From Clostridiales bacterium UBA1779 (lineage in GTDB: Bacteria > Bacillota > Clostridia > Oscillospirales > CAG-272): DNA of 21,833 nucleotides. Position numbers and translations under genes: made by a program. The stretch spans positions 1 to 21,833 of the forward strand of contig DCGL01000148.1 of NCBI GenBank assembly GCA_002314565.1, read 5' to 3'. The notes beneath the pieces are model-generated. The model was not told the origin of the DNA. It saw only the letters and a list, made by a program, of their open reading frames with translations, and did not search any database. Shown one piece after another: positions 13,591 through 20,754 of the stretch; position 1 is the stretch's first letter, and the number at the start of each line of letters is the position of its first letter.

Positions 13591-15495
13591 CGATCCCGGG
13601 GACGTCCTCCGGCTGAATTTCATTACAGCCGCTGACATTGGCGGCAGGGAAACGAGGCCGTTTTCGCATGTCAGGTCCTGTGAGGAAAGAAGAATATCGA
13701 AATGGGTGCAGGTACAGCGATAGCTGAGGGTGTCGGCGCCGGTATTTGAGACGACGGTGATAACGGTGTTTTTGTCGTAACGCCGGAAAGAGAAGAGAGC
13801 GCCCGAGGCGCTTTCGACTTCAAAAAGGCCTTCGGCAAGGACGGCTTCGCTGCGGCGGACGGCACCGGCGCGGCGGTAAAAATCGGTAAGCTCAGCGCAT
13901 TCACGGCCCCAGGGGAAGGGACGGCGGCAGAAGGGATCTCTGTAGCCTTCCATACCCGCTTCGTCACCGTAGAAAACGGAGGGTACACCGTAAAGAAAGG
14001 CCGAAACAGTATATGCGACCTTGAGCATGCGGATGCCGCGCTCTCTCTGCTCGTCTGTCATTTTCATCACGGCAAGCTCGTCGTTCGTCTTTCCGTCGGA
14101 GGATTCTCCTGCCAGAACGGTCAGAATGCGCTCGGTATCGTGAGTACCGAGCAGATTCATAAGGCAGTCGGACACGCATTTCGGATAACGGCGGTATATT
14201 CCTTCGGTGACCGTGCGCAGAAGGTCTGAATTTCCGTTTTTCACGTACTCTATAATTCCCGTGCGGACGGGATAATTCATAACCGAATCAAGCTCATAGC
14301 CGCTGAAATAGTGGCGGCGTTTCGAATACGCAATTTTGTTCGAAGCGTCCTCCCAGACCTCGCCGAGCACGATTCCGTCGGGATTTACCCTGCGGACCGC
14401 GGCGCGAAGCCCCATAAGAAACTCATCAGACAGCTCGTCGGCAACGTCAAGACGGAAGCCGGCAGCTCCGAGCTTAATATATTTTTCAACAATTCCACCC
14501 TCTCCCACGATATAATCGCGGTATGAGGGATTGTCGCAGTTGACTTTCGGAAGAATGTCTATATCCCACCAGCATAAGTAGCGGTCGGGATAGTTTTCAA
14601 AGAAATACCAGGGATAATAGGGCGAATCCTTCGACTGATATGCTCCCGGCTGCGGATAAGTTCCGCAGCGGTTGAAATAAATGCTGTCATCACCCGTATG
14701 ATTGAAAACTCCGTCAAGCATTACGGAAATCCCGTACTTTTTCGCCTCACGGACGAGTTTCCCGAAAGCCTCTTCGCCGCCGAACGAAGCGTCGATTTTT
14801 CCGTAATCCGCCGTATCGTACTTGTGATTTGAAGGAGACTCAAAAATCGGGGACAGATAGATGCAGCTGACGCCGAGCGAATTCAGATATGGCAGTTTTT
14901 CGGCAATTCCGTACAAATCCCCTCCGAAAACCTCGCAGTTGTCAATCCGCGCCCCGGGGTACGGCGGATAAGCAGGGGTTCCGTTCTCAGGGTCCGGGTT
15001 GAGTCTCGAACCTTCCTTAATTCTGCATTTCCCCGAAGAAGCAAAGCGGTCGACGAAAATGTGGTAAATTATACCCTGCTTGATAAAAGAAGGAGTACGA
15101 AAATCGCTTGAATACAACAGCAGCTGCCGCTCGCCCTGTTCGGATACCGGTACGAGGCGGGTAACGTTTTCCCCTCCGAATTCACCGTATCCGTCCGTAA
15201 AAGAGAGGCTGTACCTGTAATAGTACAGCCCTTTTTCGGATAAAGACCTTAAGTCTTCCGGTGTAATGAGTACGGAAAAACAGCCATCGTTTTTTTCAAG
15301 TTCATATTCACGGTAAACTTCACCGGCTTCCGATGAAAGTCCGTCACAGTGAATAATCAGGCGCGCTGAAACGAGAGAATCCGCGCGGATTGACAGAAGC
15401 AGATTACAGTCGTCGGGAAACGAGCCGAAAAGGGAGTAATCCTCTCTTTCCTCATTTTTTATCAGCGTCTTTGTTTCCCAAACTTTGTGTTCCAT
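13540..15495 (-). CDS. Intracellular GH13 alpha-glucanase (neopullulanase/maltodextrinase-like)
   Basis: This encodes 651 residues. An N-terminal beta domain (about 1-135) precedes the catalytic barrel (about 140-560) and a C-terminal beta domain. All GH13 regions are present: DGVFNH, GFRLDVA with nucleophile Asp350, GEVWED with acid/base Glu379, and GTHDTE with Asp453. The lack of a signal peptide places it in the cytoplasm, where it would hydrolyse maltodextrins or limit dextrins left by GlgP, which fits its place after glgP. The exact specificity is open. The ATG at 15495 has AAAGGA nine bases upstream; longer starts lie in the leader repeat. The final 16 or so residues (after SRRTSPGS) come from a dispersed repeat. 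Confidence 0.88.
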   Translation of the reverse strand: MEHKVWETKTLIKNEEREDYSLFGSFPDDCNLLLSIRADSLVSARLIIHCDGLSSEAGEVYREYELEKNDGCFSVLITPEDLRSLSEKGLYYYRYSLSFTDGYGEFGGENVTRLVPVSEQGERQLLLYSSDFRTPSFIKQGIIYHIFVDRFASSGKCRIKEGSRLNPDPENGTPAYPPYPGARIDNCEVFGGDLYGIAEKLPYLNSLGVSCIYLSPIFESPSNHKYDTADYGKIDASFGGEEAFGKLVREAKKYGISVMLDGVFNHTGDDSIYFNRCGTYPQPGAYQSKDSPYYPWYFFENYPDRYLCWWDIDILPKVNCDNPSYRDYIVGEGGIVEKYIKLGAAGFRLDVADELSDEFLMGLRAAVRRVNPDGIVLGEVWEDASNKIAYSKRRHYFSGYELDSVMNYPVRTGIIEYVKNGNSDLLRTVTEGIYRRYPKCVSDCLMNLLGTHDTERILTVLAGESSDGKTNDELAVMKMTDEQRERGIRMLKVAYTVSAFLYGVPSVFYGDEAGMEGYRDPFCRRPFPWGRECAELTDFYRRAGAVRRSEAVLAEGLFEVESASGALFSFRRYDKNTVITVVSNTGADTLSYRCTCTHFDILLSSQDLTCENGLVSLPPMSAAVMKFSRRTSPGSLAFPTGEGGDFRVSEN

Positions 15496-15499
15496 ATGG

Positions 15500-15608
15500 A
15501 TGGTTCCTTTCATTTGGATTTGCGGCAGATTTTGCAAGCGAAATTGCCGGGGTTCAGCCGGCAAAAGCCGCAAATCCCGGATTGAAAGATTTATCTTTCA
15601 ATCCTTTG
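15500..15608 (-). promoter_or_regulatory. Structured leader upstream of the GH13 gene, copy A
   Basis: Read on the minus strand this holds GGATTGAAAG and CTTTCAATCC as a perfect stem, then a long stem GGATTTGCGGC with GCCGCAAATCC enclosing a smaller stem TTGCCGG/CCGGCAA, then the ribosome binding site GAAAGGAACCAT. The same arrangement and much of the same sequence precede glgA. No T run follows either stem, so these are not ordinary terminators. Function may be translational or stability control, or the segment may be a repeat; see copy B. Confidence 0.55.
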
Positions 15609-15620
15609 TTCATTCTTCCG

Positions 15621-18044
15621 TTATTTTACCGGTTTTATATGCCAGATGTTTTCGGCATAATCGCGTATGCTGCGGTCTGCGGCAAAGAAACCTGCCCCGG
15701 CAATATTCGTCAGTGACTTGCGCAGCCAGAGCTCGCGGTTTGCGTAATCAAGGCGTGCAAGGCGCGATGCGTTCATATAGGGCTCGAAATCCGCAAGACA
15801 CATATACGGGTCTGAGACGTTGTGATTGTAAATGAAATAATTAACGATGTTTGAGAAGGAGTTTCCTGCAAAGCCTGAGCGCAGGGTATTCATAACTCCC
15901 ATCAGTCGGTCATTGTGGCGAGCGTAGTGAGCGGCATCGTAGCCGTTTCTCCAGAGATCGTCAACTTCTGTGGACGTAAGTCCGAAAATGTAGATATTGT
16001 CTCTGCCGACGGCTTCCTGCATTTCAACGTTTGCTCCGTCGAGTGTTCCGACGGTCAGGGCACCGTTGATCATAAACTTCATGCAGCCTGTTCCGCTTGC
16101 TTCTTTTCCTGCAAGCGAAATCTGCTCGCTTATGTCTGATGCGGGCATGAGAATTTCGGCAGTGCTTACGTTGTAATCCTCAAGATAAATCACGCGTATG
16201 ATATCGCGCAGTCTTTTGTCGCTGCGTATTTCTTCGCCGATTGACCATATGAGCTTGATGATGTCCTTTGCAAAATAGTAGCCGGGAGCTGCTTTTCCGC
16301 CGAAGATGAAGGTGCAGGGGGCTATATTCGCATTGGGATTTTCCTTCAGTTCGTTATAATACTCCACAATCTTGAGAACGTTCAGCGTCTGGCGCTTGTA
16401 TTCGTGAATTCTCTTAACCTGTACGTCGAAAATTGTCGAGGTGTCGATTTTCTCACCCGTTTTTTCCTCAAGATAGCGGGCAAAACGTTCCTTGTTGTGC
16501 TTCTTTATGCTTTCAAGACGGGCAAGTACCGCGGCGTCATCGCGGAATTTCAGGAAATTTTTGAGCTGTACGGGATCCTTTCTGAATCCGTCGCCGATGC
16601 ATTCGGTCAGAAGGGAAGAAAGCTCCGGATTTGAATAGCAGAGCCATCTGCGGTGCGCAATGCCGTTCGTAACGTTGGTGAATTTTTCGGGCATCGCCTT
16701 GTAAAAATCGTGGAAAACGGTATCCTTGAGTATGTTTGAATGAAGAGCCGATACTCCGTTTACGGTATGGGAGGCCACAACGCTGAGGTTTGCCATACGC
16801 ACCTGATTGTAAGCAACGATGGCCATCGAGGAGATGCGTCCCCAGTCACCGGGATAAATATTCCACAGATCTGCGCAGAAACGGCGGTTTATCTCTTCCA
16901 CTATCATATAGATTCTGGGGAGCTTGATGCGGAAAATATCCGTGTTCCATTTTTCGAGGGCTTCCGGAAGAACGGTATGGTTCGTGTAGGAAACGACCGA
17001 CGTTACGATTTTCCAGGCTTCATCCCAGGAATACGAATACTGATCCATAAAAATACGCATAATTTCCGGAATTACAAGGGCAGGATGCGTATCGTTGATG
17101 TGAATTGCGACCTTATCCGCAAAGCCCGCAAGAGAACCGTAGGTTTTGAGGTGATCGGATATTATGCTCTGCAGAGAGGCGGATACGAGGAAATACTGCT
17201 GGCTCAGACGCAGGAGTTTTCCTCCTTCGTGATCGTCTGAGGGGTACAGAACCTTGGAAATCAGTTCCGCATTGGTGTTCTCCTGCATGGCCTTTACGTA
17301 TTCGCCCTGAGAGAACAGACTCATATTGATCTGGGTGTTGCTGTGGGCGCGCCACAGGCGGAGGTTGTTGACCGCCTTCGAGTTGTTTCCCGAAATCATG
17401 ATGTCGTAGGGAACGGCAACAACTTCGTCGTAGCTTTCGTGGACGATTTCAAGGCCCTGTTCGGTCCATTTTTCGCTGACGTGGCCGCCGAAGCGGACTG
17501 TGAACTGCTTGTCGTTTCTCGGAACGAGCCAGCCTTCACCGTCCTTGAGCCAGTTGTCGGGAAGTTCGAGCTGATTTCCGTCAACGATTTTCTGCTTGAA
17601 CAGACCGTATTCGTAGCAGATTGAAAATCCCGTGGCGGGATACTCGAGGGTGGCAAGCGAATCCATAAAGCAGGCTGCCAGACGCCCAAGACCTCCGTTT
17701 CCGAGTCCGGGATCGGGTTCTGCGGCGTAGATTGAGTCAAGGTCAAAGCCCATATCGGCAAGAACCTTGCGGTATTCGTCTTCAATACCGAGATTCTTCA
17801 GATTGTTTCTCAGAGAGGGTCCGATTAAGAACTCCATACAGAGATAATAAATTTTCTTTGGGTGCTGCTTTTTGACTTCTTCACGGAAAAGAGCTCTTTT
17901 CTGAGTCAGTATGTCCTTTACACACAGGATAACGGCTTTGTATACCTGTCTTTCAGTTGCGGTATCAGGTGTCGCACCGAAGTGGCCGGAGAGCTTGGTT
18001 TCGAGAGCTTCTTTAATCTGAAGAGCGGTGTTTTTTTCTTTCAT
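15621..18044 (-). CDS. glgP: Glycogen/maltodextrin phosphorylase
   Basis: This encodes 807 residues, full length for the GT35 family. It uses phosphate to release glucose-1-phosphate from the non-reducing ends of glycogen or maltodextrin. The N-terminal motifs YYLCMEFLIGPSLRNNL and EPDPGLGNGGLGRLAACFMDS are diagnostic. The pyridoxal phosphate site is EASGTGCMKFMINGA with the Schiff-base Lys656; many relatives have Asn where Cys654 stands here. LDGANVEM follows as expected. The substrate and phosphate-site segments (YKRQTLNVLK and others) are intact. The ATG at 18044 is preceded by AAGGAA at about ten bases. It lies 35 bases after glgA, and a TATAAT-like box in the gap lacks a well-spaced -35, so read-through from upstream is most likely. 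Confidence 0.95.
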   Translation of the reverse strand: MKEKNTALQIKEALETKLSGHFGATPDTATERQVYKAVILCVKDILTQKRALFREEVKKQHPKKIYYLCMEFLIGPSLRNNLKNLGIEDEYRKVLADMGFDLDSIYAAEPDPGLGNGGLGRLAACFMDSLATLEYPATGFSICYEYGLFKQKIVDGNQLELPDNWLKDGEGWLVPRNDKQFTVRFGGHVSEKWTEQGLEIVHESYDEVVAVPYDIMISGNNSKAVNNLRLWRAHSNTQINMSLFSQGEYVKAMQENTNAELISKVLYPSDDHEGGKLLRLSQQYFLVSASLQSIISDHLKTYGSLAGFADKVAIHINDTHPALVIPEIMRIFMDQYSYSWDEAWKIVTSVVSYTNHTVLPEALEKWNTDIFRIKLPRIYMIVEEINRRFCADLWNIYPGDWGRISSMAIVAYNQVRMANLSVVASHTVNGVSALHSNILKDTVFHDFYKAMPEKFTNVTNGIAHRRWLCYSNPELSSLLTECIGDGFRKDPVQLKNFLKFRDDAAVLARLESIKKHNKERFARYLEEKTGEKIDTSTIFDVQVKRIHEYKRQTLNVLKIVEYYNELKENPNANIAPCTFIFGGKAAPGYYFAKDIIKLIWSIGEEIRSDKRLRDIIRVIYLEDYNVSTAEILMPASDISEQISLAGKEASGTGCMKFMINGALTVGTLDGANVEMQEAVGRDNIYIFGLTSTEVDDLWRNGYDAAHYARHNDRLMGVMNTLRSGFAGNSFSNIVNYFIYNHNVSDPYMCLADFEPYMNASRLARLDYANRELWLRKSLTNIAGAGFFAADRSIRDYAENIWHIKPVK

Positions 18045-18079
18045 ACAGAGGTTTTTCCTTCCCTGAGGATATAATAAAA

Positions 18080-19513
18080 TTATAATAGAGAGCGATAAAG
18101 CTCAATGTATTTCAGCGCCGAGACATTCCAGGAGAAATCGGTGCTCATAGCGGCTCTGACAAGGCGGTTCCATGCTTTTCTGTCAGTGAAAAGTGTTTCG
18201 GCATCTCTGATGACACCGAGCATTTCGTGGGCATTGTAATTCTTAAATGAGAAGCCGTTGCCCGTTCCGTCGTATTTGTTGTATGCCTTGATTGTATCGG
18301 AAAGTCCGCCGGTTTCGCGGACTATGGCAACCGTGCCGTAGCGGGAGGCTATCATCTGGGCAAGGCCGCAGGGCTCGCTCTTTGAAGGCATAAGGAACAT
18401 ATCCGCTCCGGCATAAATCTGCTTAGACAAGTCCTTGTTGAACTCAATCATAGCGTGGAATTTGCTGTAGTATTTTTCGTTGAGAGATGAAAAATACCGT
18501 TCGAGAGCTTCTTCTCCGGTTCCGAGCAGCACAATCTGCACGTTGTCATAGGACAGTATTTCTTCAATGATCCGTGTAACGAGATCAAAGCCCTTATGCG
18601 AGGCAAGACGTGAAACCATCGCAATCAGCGGGACATCGCGCTTGACTTCAAACCCGCATTTTGCCTGAAGCAGAGCCTTGTTTTTGGCTTTTCCGGATAG
18701 AGATGACTCTGAATAGTGATAAGTCAGAGCCGGATCTGTCTTCGGATTATTGTAATTTAAATCAATACCGTTGACTATGCCGGAAAGCTTATCCTTTACG
18801 GCATTCAGAACCCCATCCAGTCCGTGAGAATAGAACGGAGTCAATATTTCCCGTGAGTACGTTTCGCTTACGGTTGTCACGCTGTCGGCAAGAGTGATTG
18901 CACCTTTGGTTAAATTGATTGCATTGTTATATTCAACATAGCCCCTGTCACTTTCCGAAAGGTCAAAGACGTCTCCCAATATGTATAAATCATAAATCCC
19001 CTGATATTCGATATTGTGGATAGTATAAATTGCCCTGATACCGGAATATTCGGGTATATGGCAATACTGACGTTTCAGATAAATAACCGCCGGGGCACTC
19101 TGCCAGTCGTTTGCGTGCATAATATCGGGATAAAAACCGACTGCCTCCATAAGCTTCATAACGGCTTTTCCGAAATATGCAAAGCGTTCTCCGTCGTCGA
19201 AATTTCCGTATATCGTTTCGCGTTTGAAATAATATTCATTGTCGAGAAAATAGAATTTAACCCCGTCCCTGACGGTTGACCATATACCGAGATACTGATG
19301 ACGCCAGGCAAGTCTGACTTCGGTTTCACATTCAAGAGTCATCTCGCTGATGAATTTCTTTCTGACAACCGGATACATCGGTATGACTACACGGACGTCG
19401 TTTCCTTCCCCGAGCGCTTTGCTTACGGCAGGGGGAAGAGAACCGGCTACGTCCCCAAGTCCTCCGGTCATTGCAAAAGGCATTGCTTCTGAGGATACGT
19501 ATAATATCTTCAT
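18080..19513 (-). CDS. glgA: Glycogen synthase (ADP-glucose type)
   Basis: This encodes 477 residues, the normal length for GT5 glycogen synthase, which transfers glucose from ADP-glucose to the growing alpha-1,4-glucan. The N-terminus MKILYVSSEAMPF and the GGLGDVAGSLP loop identify the family. MVSRLASHKGFDL holds the conserved Arg and Lys of the donor site, and SKSEPCGLAQ holds Glu380, with ETGGLSDTI after it. At position 15, where E. coli GlgA has the donor-phosphate-binding Lys of KTGGL, this protein has Met (AMTGGL), a one-base change from AAG. The ATG at 19513 has AAAGGA ten bases upstream; an ATG at 19597 would read through the structured leader. It follows glgD and precedes glgP. Confidence 0.95.
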   Translation of the reverse strand: MKILYVSSEAMPFAMTGGLGDVAGSLPPAVSKALGEGNDVRVVIPMYPVVRKKFISEMTLECETEVRLAWRHQYLGIWSTVRDGVKFYFLDNEYYFKRETIYGNFDDGERFAYFGKAVMKLMEAVGFYPDIMHANDWQSAPAVIYLKRQYCHIPEYSGIRAIYTIHNIEYQGIYDLYILGDVFDLSESDRGYVEYNNAINLTKGAITLADSVTTVSETYSREILTPFYSHGLDGVLNAVKDKLSGIVNGIDLNYNNPKTDPALTYHYSESSLSGKAKNKALLQAKCGFEVKRDVPLIAMVSRLASHKGFDLVTRIIEEILSYDNVQIVLLGTGEEALERYFSSLNEKYYSKFHAMIEFNKDLSKQIYAGADMFLMPSKSEPCGLAQMIASRYGTVAIVRETGGLSDTIKAYNKYDGTGNGFSFKNYNAHEMLGVIRDAETLFTDRKAWNRLVRAAMSTDFSWNVSALKYIELYRSLL

Positions 19514-19515
19514 CT

Positions 19516-19600
19516 TTATGGTTTCCTTTCGTTTGTGTTGTGGCAGGTTTTGCGAATCAAAAGCCGCAAAGCCGGAATTGAAAGTATTGGCTTTCAATCA
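19516..19600 (-). promoter_or_regulatory. Structured leader upstream of glgA, copy B
   Basis: On the minus strand the order is GATTGAAAG with CTTTCAAT as a stem, then CCGG, TTTGCGGCTTTTG, ATTCGC, AAAACCTGCC and the ribosome binding site GAAAGGAAACCAT. The same blocks in the same order occur before the GH13 gene, where an extra central hairpin is inserted. The second stem (TTGCGGC with GCCACAA) has one mismatch. The loop of the first stem differs between copies while its arms are kept, which argues for a selected hairpin or a structured repeat. Confidence 0.55.
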
Positions 19601-19611
19601 AATTGTAATCT

Positions 19612-20742
19612 TCAGATGATTTTTCCTTTGCCGATAAAGAAGGGATGGCTTTCCATGCCGGACAGAATCACCGAATCGCGGATAATGACGTTTTTGTCGC
19701 TGATAATGCACCTGAGAGCGGCATCGTCACCGACCTGCGTATCCTGCATAAGAATGCAGTTTTTCACGGTCGTGTTTTTCCCGATTTTGACTCCGCGGAA
19801 CAGTATGCTGTTTTCAACCTTGCCTTCAATGACGCAGCCGTCTGCAATCATAGAATTTTTAACCTCGGAAGATTCGCTGAAATATGAGGGCGCGGAATTG
19901 CGGACCTTGGTGATTATCGGGCGGAATTTCACGCCGAAAAGCGCATCATAGTCCTGCTTCTTATTCAGAATATCCATAGAGGAACGGTAATAAGCCTCAA
20001 GAGAAGAAAAGGCTGCAAAATAGCCGTCATAACGGTATACACGAAGATTTGAGCGGCCGATTCCCTTTGAAAAAACGTCGAGTGACAGACTTGAATAGCC
20101 TCTTGAAATGGCGTCTGAAATTACGGAAAGAAGATATTCGGTTTTCATAACTACAAGGTTCAGACAGACCTCGGCTTCACCCTCGAAGCGTGTGGGCTTT
20201 GAGATGATGTCAGTCATCACACCGTTTTCATCTGAGCTGACTATGACATTGTTCCTTGCAAATTCCGAGTCAGCATACATCTTTTGTACAACCAGGGTTG
20301 CATCCGCGTCATTTTTCAGATGCTCCTCAATTATCGGTCTGAAATCAATGTTGCAGATTCCGTCGCAGTCGGCAAGAACAACGGTTTCGTCGGGGATTTT
20401 TGCTATTGCGGTATAAACGTTCTTAAGTGAATTCAGACGTGTGACGGCTCCGTCCGTTGCAAAATTGCTGCCGTAAAGGTTGGGAGGAAGAATTTTGAGG
20501 CCTCCGCTGCGGCGCGCAAGATCCCAGTCCTTACCTGAACCTACGTGGTTCATAAGTGACATATAGTTGTTGTTCGTTATGATGAATATATCGCTGATTT
20601 CGGAGTTCACAAAGTTGGAAAGCGTGAAATCTATAAAGCGGTAACGGCAGGCAAAGGGGACGGAGGCCATCGAGCGGTACTGGGTGAGCTCGCTGATGTG
20701 GCTGTCGTGAACATTTGAAAAGATAATTCCGGCTGTTGACAT
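19612..20742 (-). CDS. glgD: Glucose-1-phosphate adenylyltransferase subunit GlgD
   Basis: This encodes 376 residues, the usual GlgD size. The N-terminus AGIIFSNVHDSHISELT and the segments MASVPFACRYRFIDFTLSN and GSGKDWDLARRSGG are diagnostic for this Firmicutes subunit. Where catalytic GlgC has SGDHIYKMDY, this protein has ADCDGICNIDF, so it is probably not catalytic by itself but enhances and regulates GlgC in a heteromeric enzyme making ADP-glucose. The C-terminal third is the left-handed beta-helix with hexapeptide-like repeats (SILFRGVKIGKNTTVKNCILM). The ATG at 20742 follows the glgC stop by 12 bases with AAGGGGG as ribosome binding site that begins inside the glgC stop codon. Confidence 0.95.
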   Translation of the reverse strand: MSTAGIIFSNVHDSHISELTQYRSMASVPFACRYRFIDFTLSNFVNSEISDIFIITNNNYMSLMNHVGSGKDWDLARRSGGLKILPPNLYGSNFATDGAVTRLNSLKNVYTAIAKIPDETVVLADCDGICNIDFRPIIEEHLKNDADATLVVQKMYADSEFARNNVIVSSDENGVMTDIISKPTRFEGEAEVCLNLVVMKTEYLLSVISDAISRGYSSLSLDVFSKGIGRSNLRVYRYDGYFAAFSSLEAYYRSSMDILNKKQDYDALFGVKFRPIITKVRNSAPSYFSESSEVKNSMIADGCVIEGKVENSILFRGVKIGKNTTVKNCILMQDTQVGDDAALRCIISDKNVIIRDSVILSGMESHPFFIGKGKII

Positions 20743-20754
20743 ACTTCTACCCCC

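Noticed and set aside
13430..13723. A 97-codon plus-strand frame between the aldolase and GH13 genes
   Set aside because: It is made mostly of the dispersed double-hairpin repeat and the reverse of GH13 coding sequence. Frames through this repeat are common false gene calls.
15496..15573. Longer N-terminus for the GH13 protein (start at 15573)
   Set aside because: It would translate the structured leader and lacks a ribosome binding site; the ATG at 15495 has one.
18045..18079. Possible separate promoter for glgP
   Set aside because: A TATAAT-like box is present, but the nearest TTGAGC is only 15 bases away, so evidence is too weak to list.
19514..19597. Longer N-terminus for GlgA (start at 19597)
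   Set aside because: GlgA proteins begin at the MKILYVSSE strand. The extra residues derive from the leader repeat.
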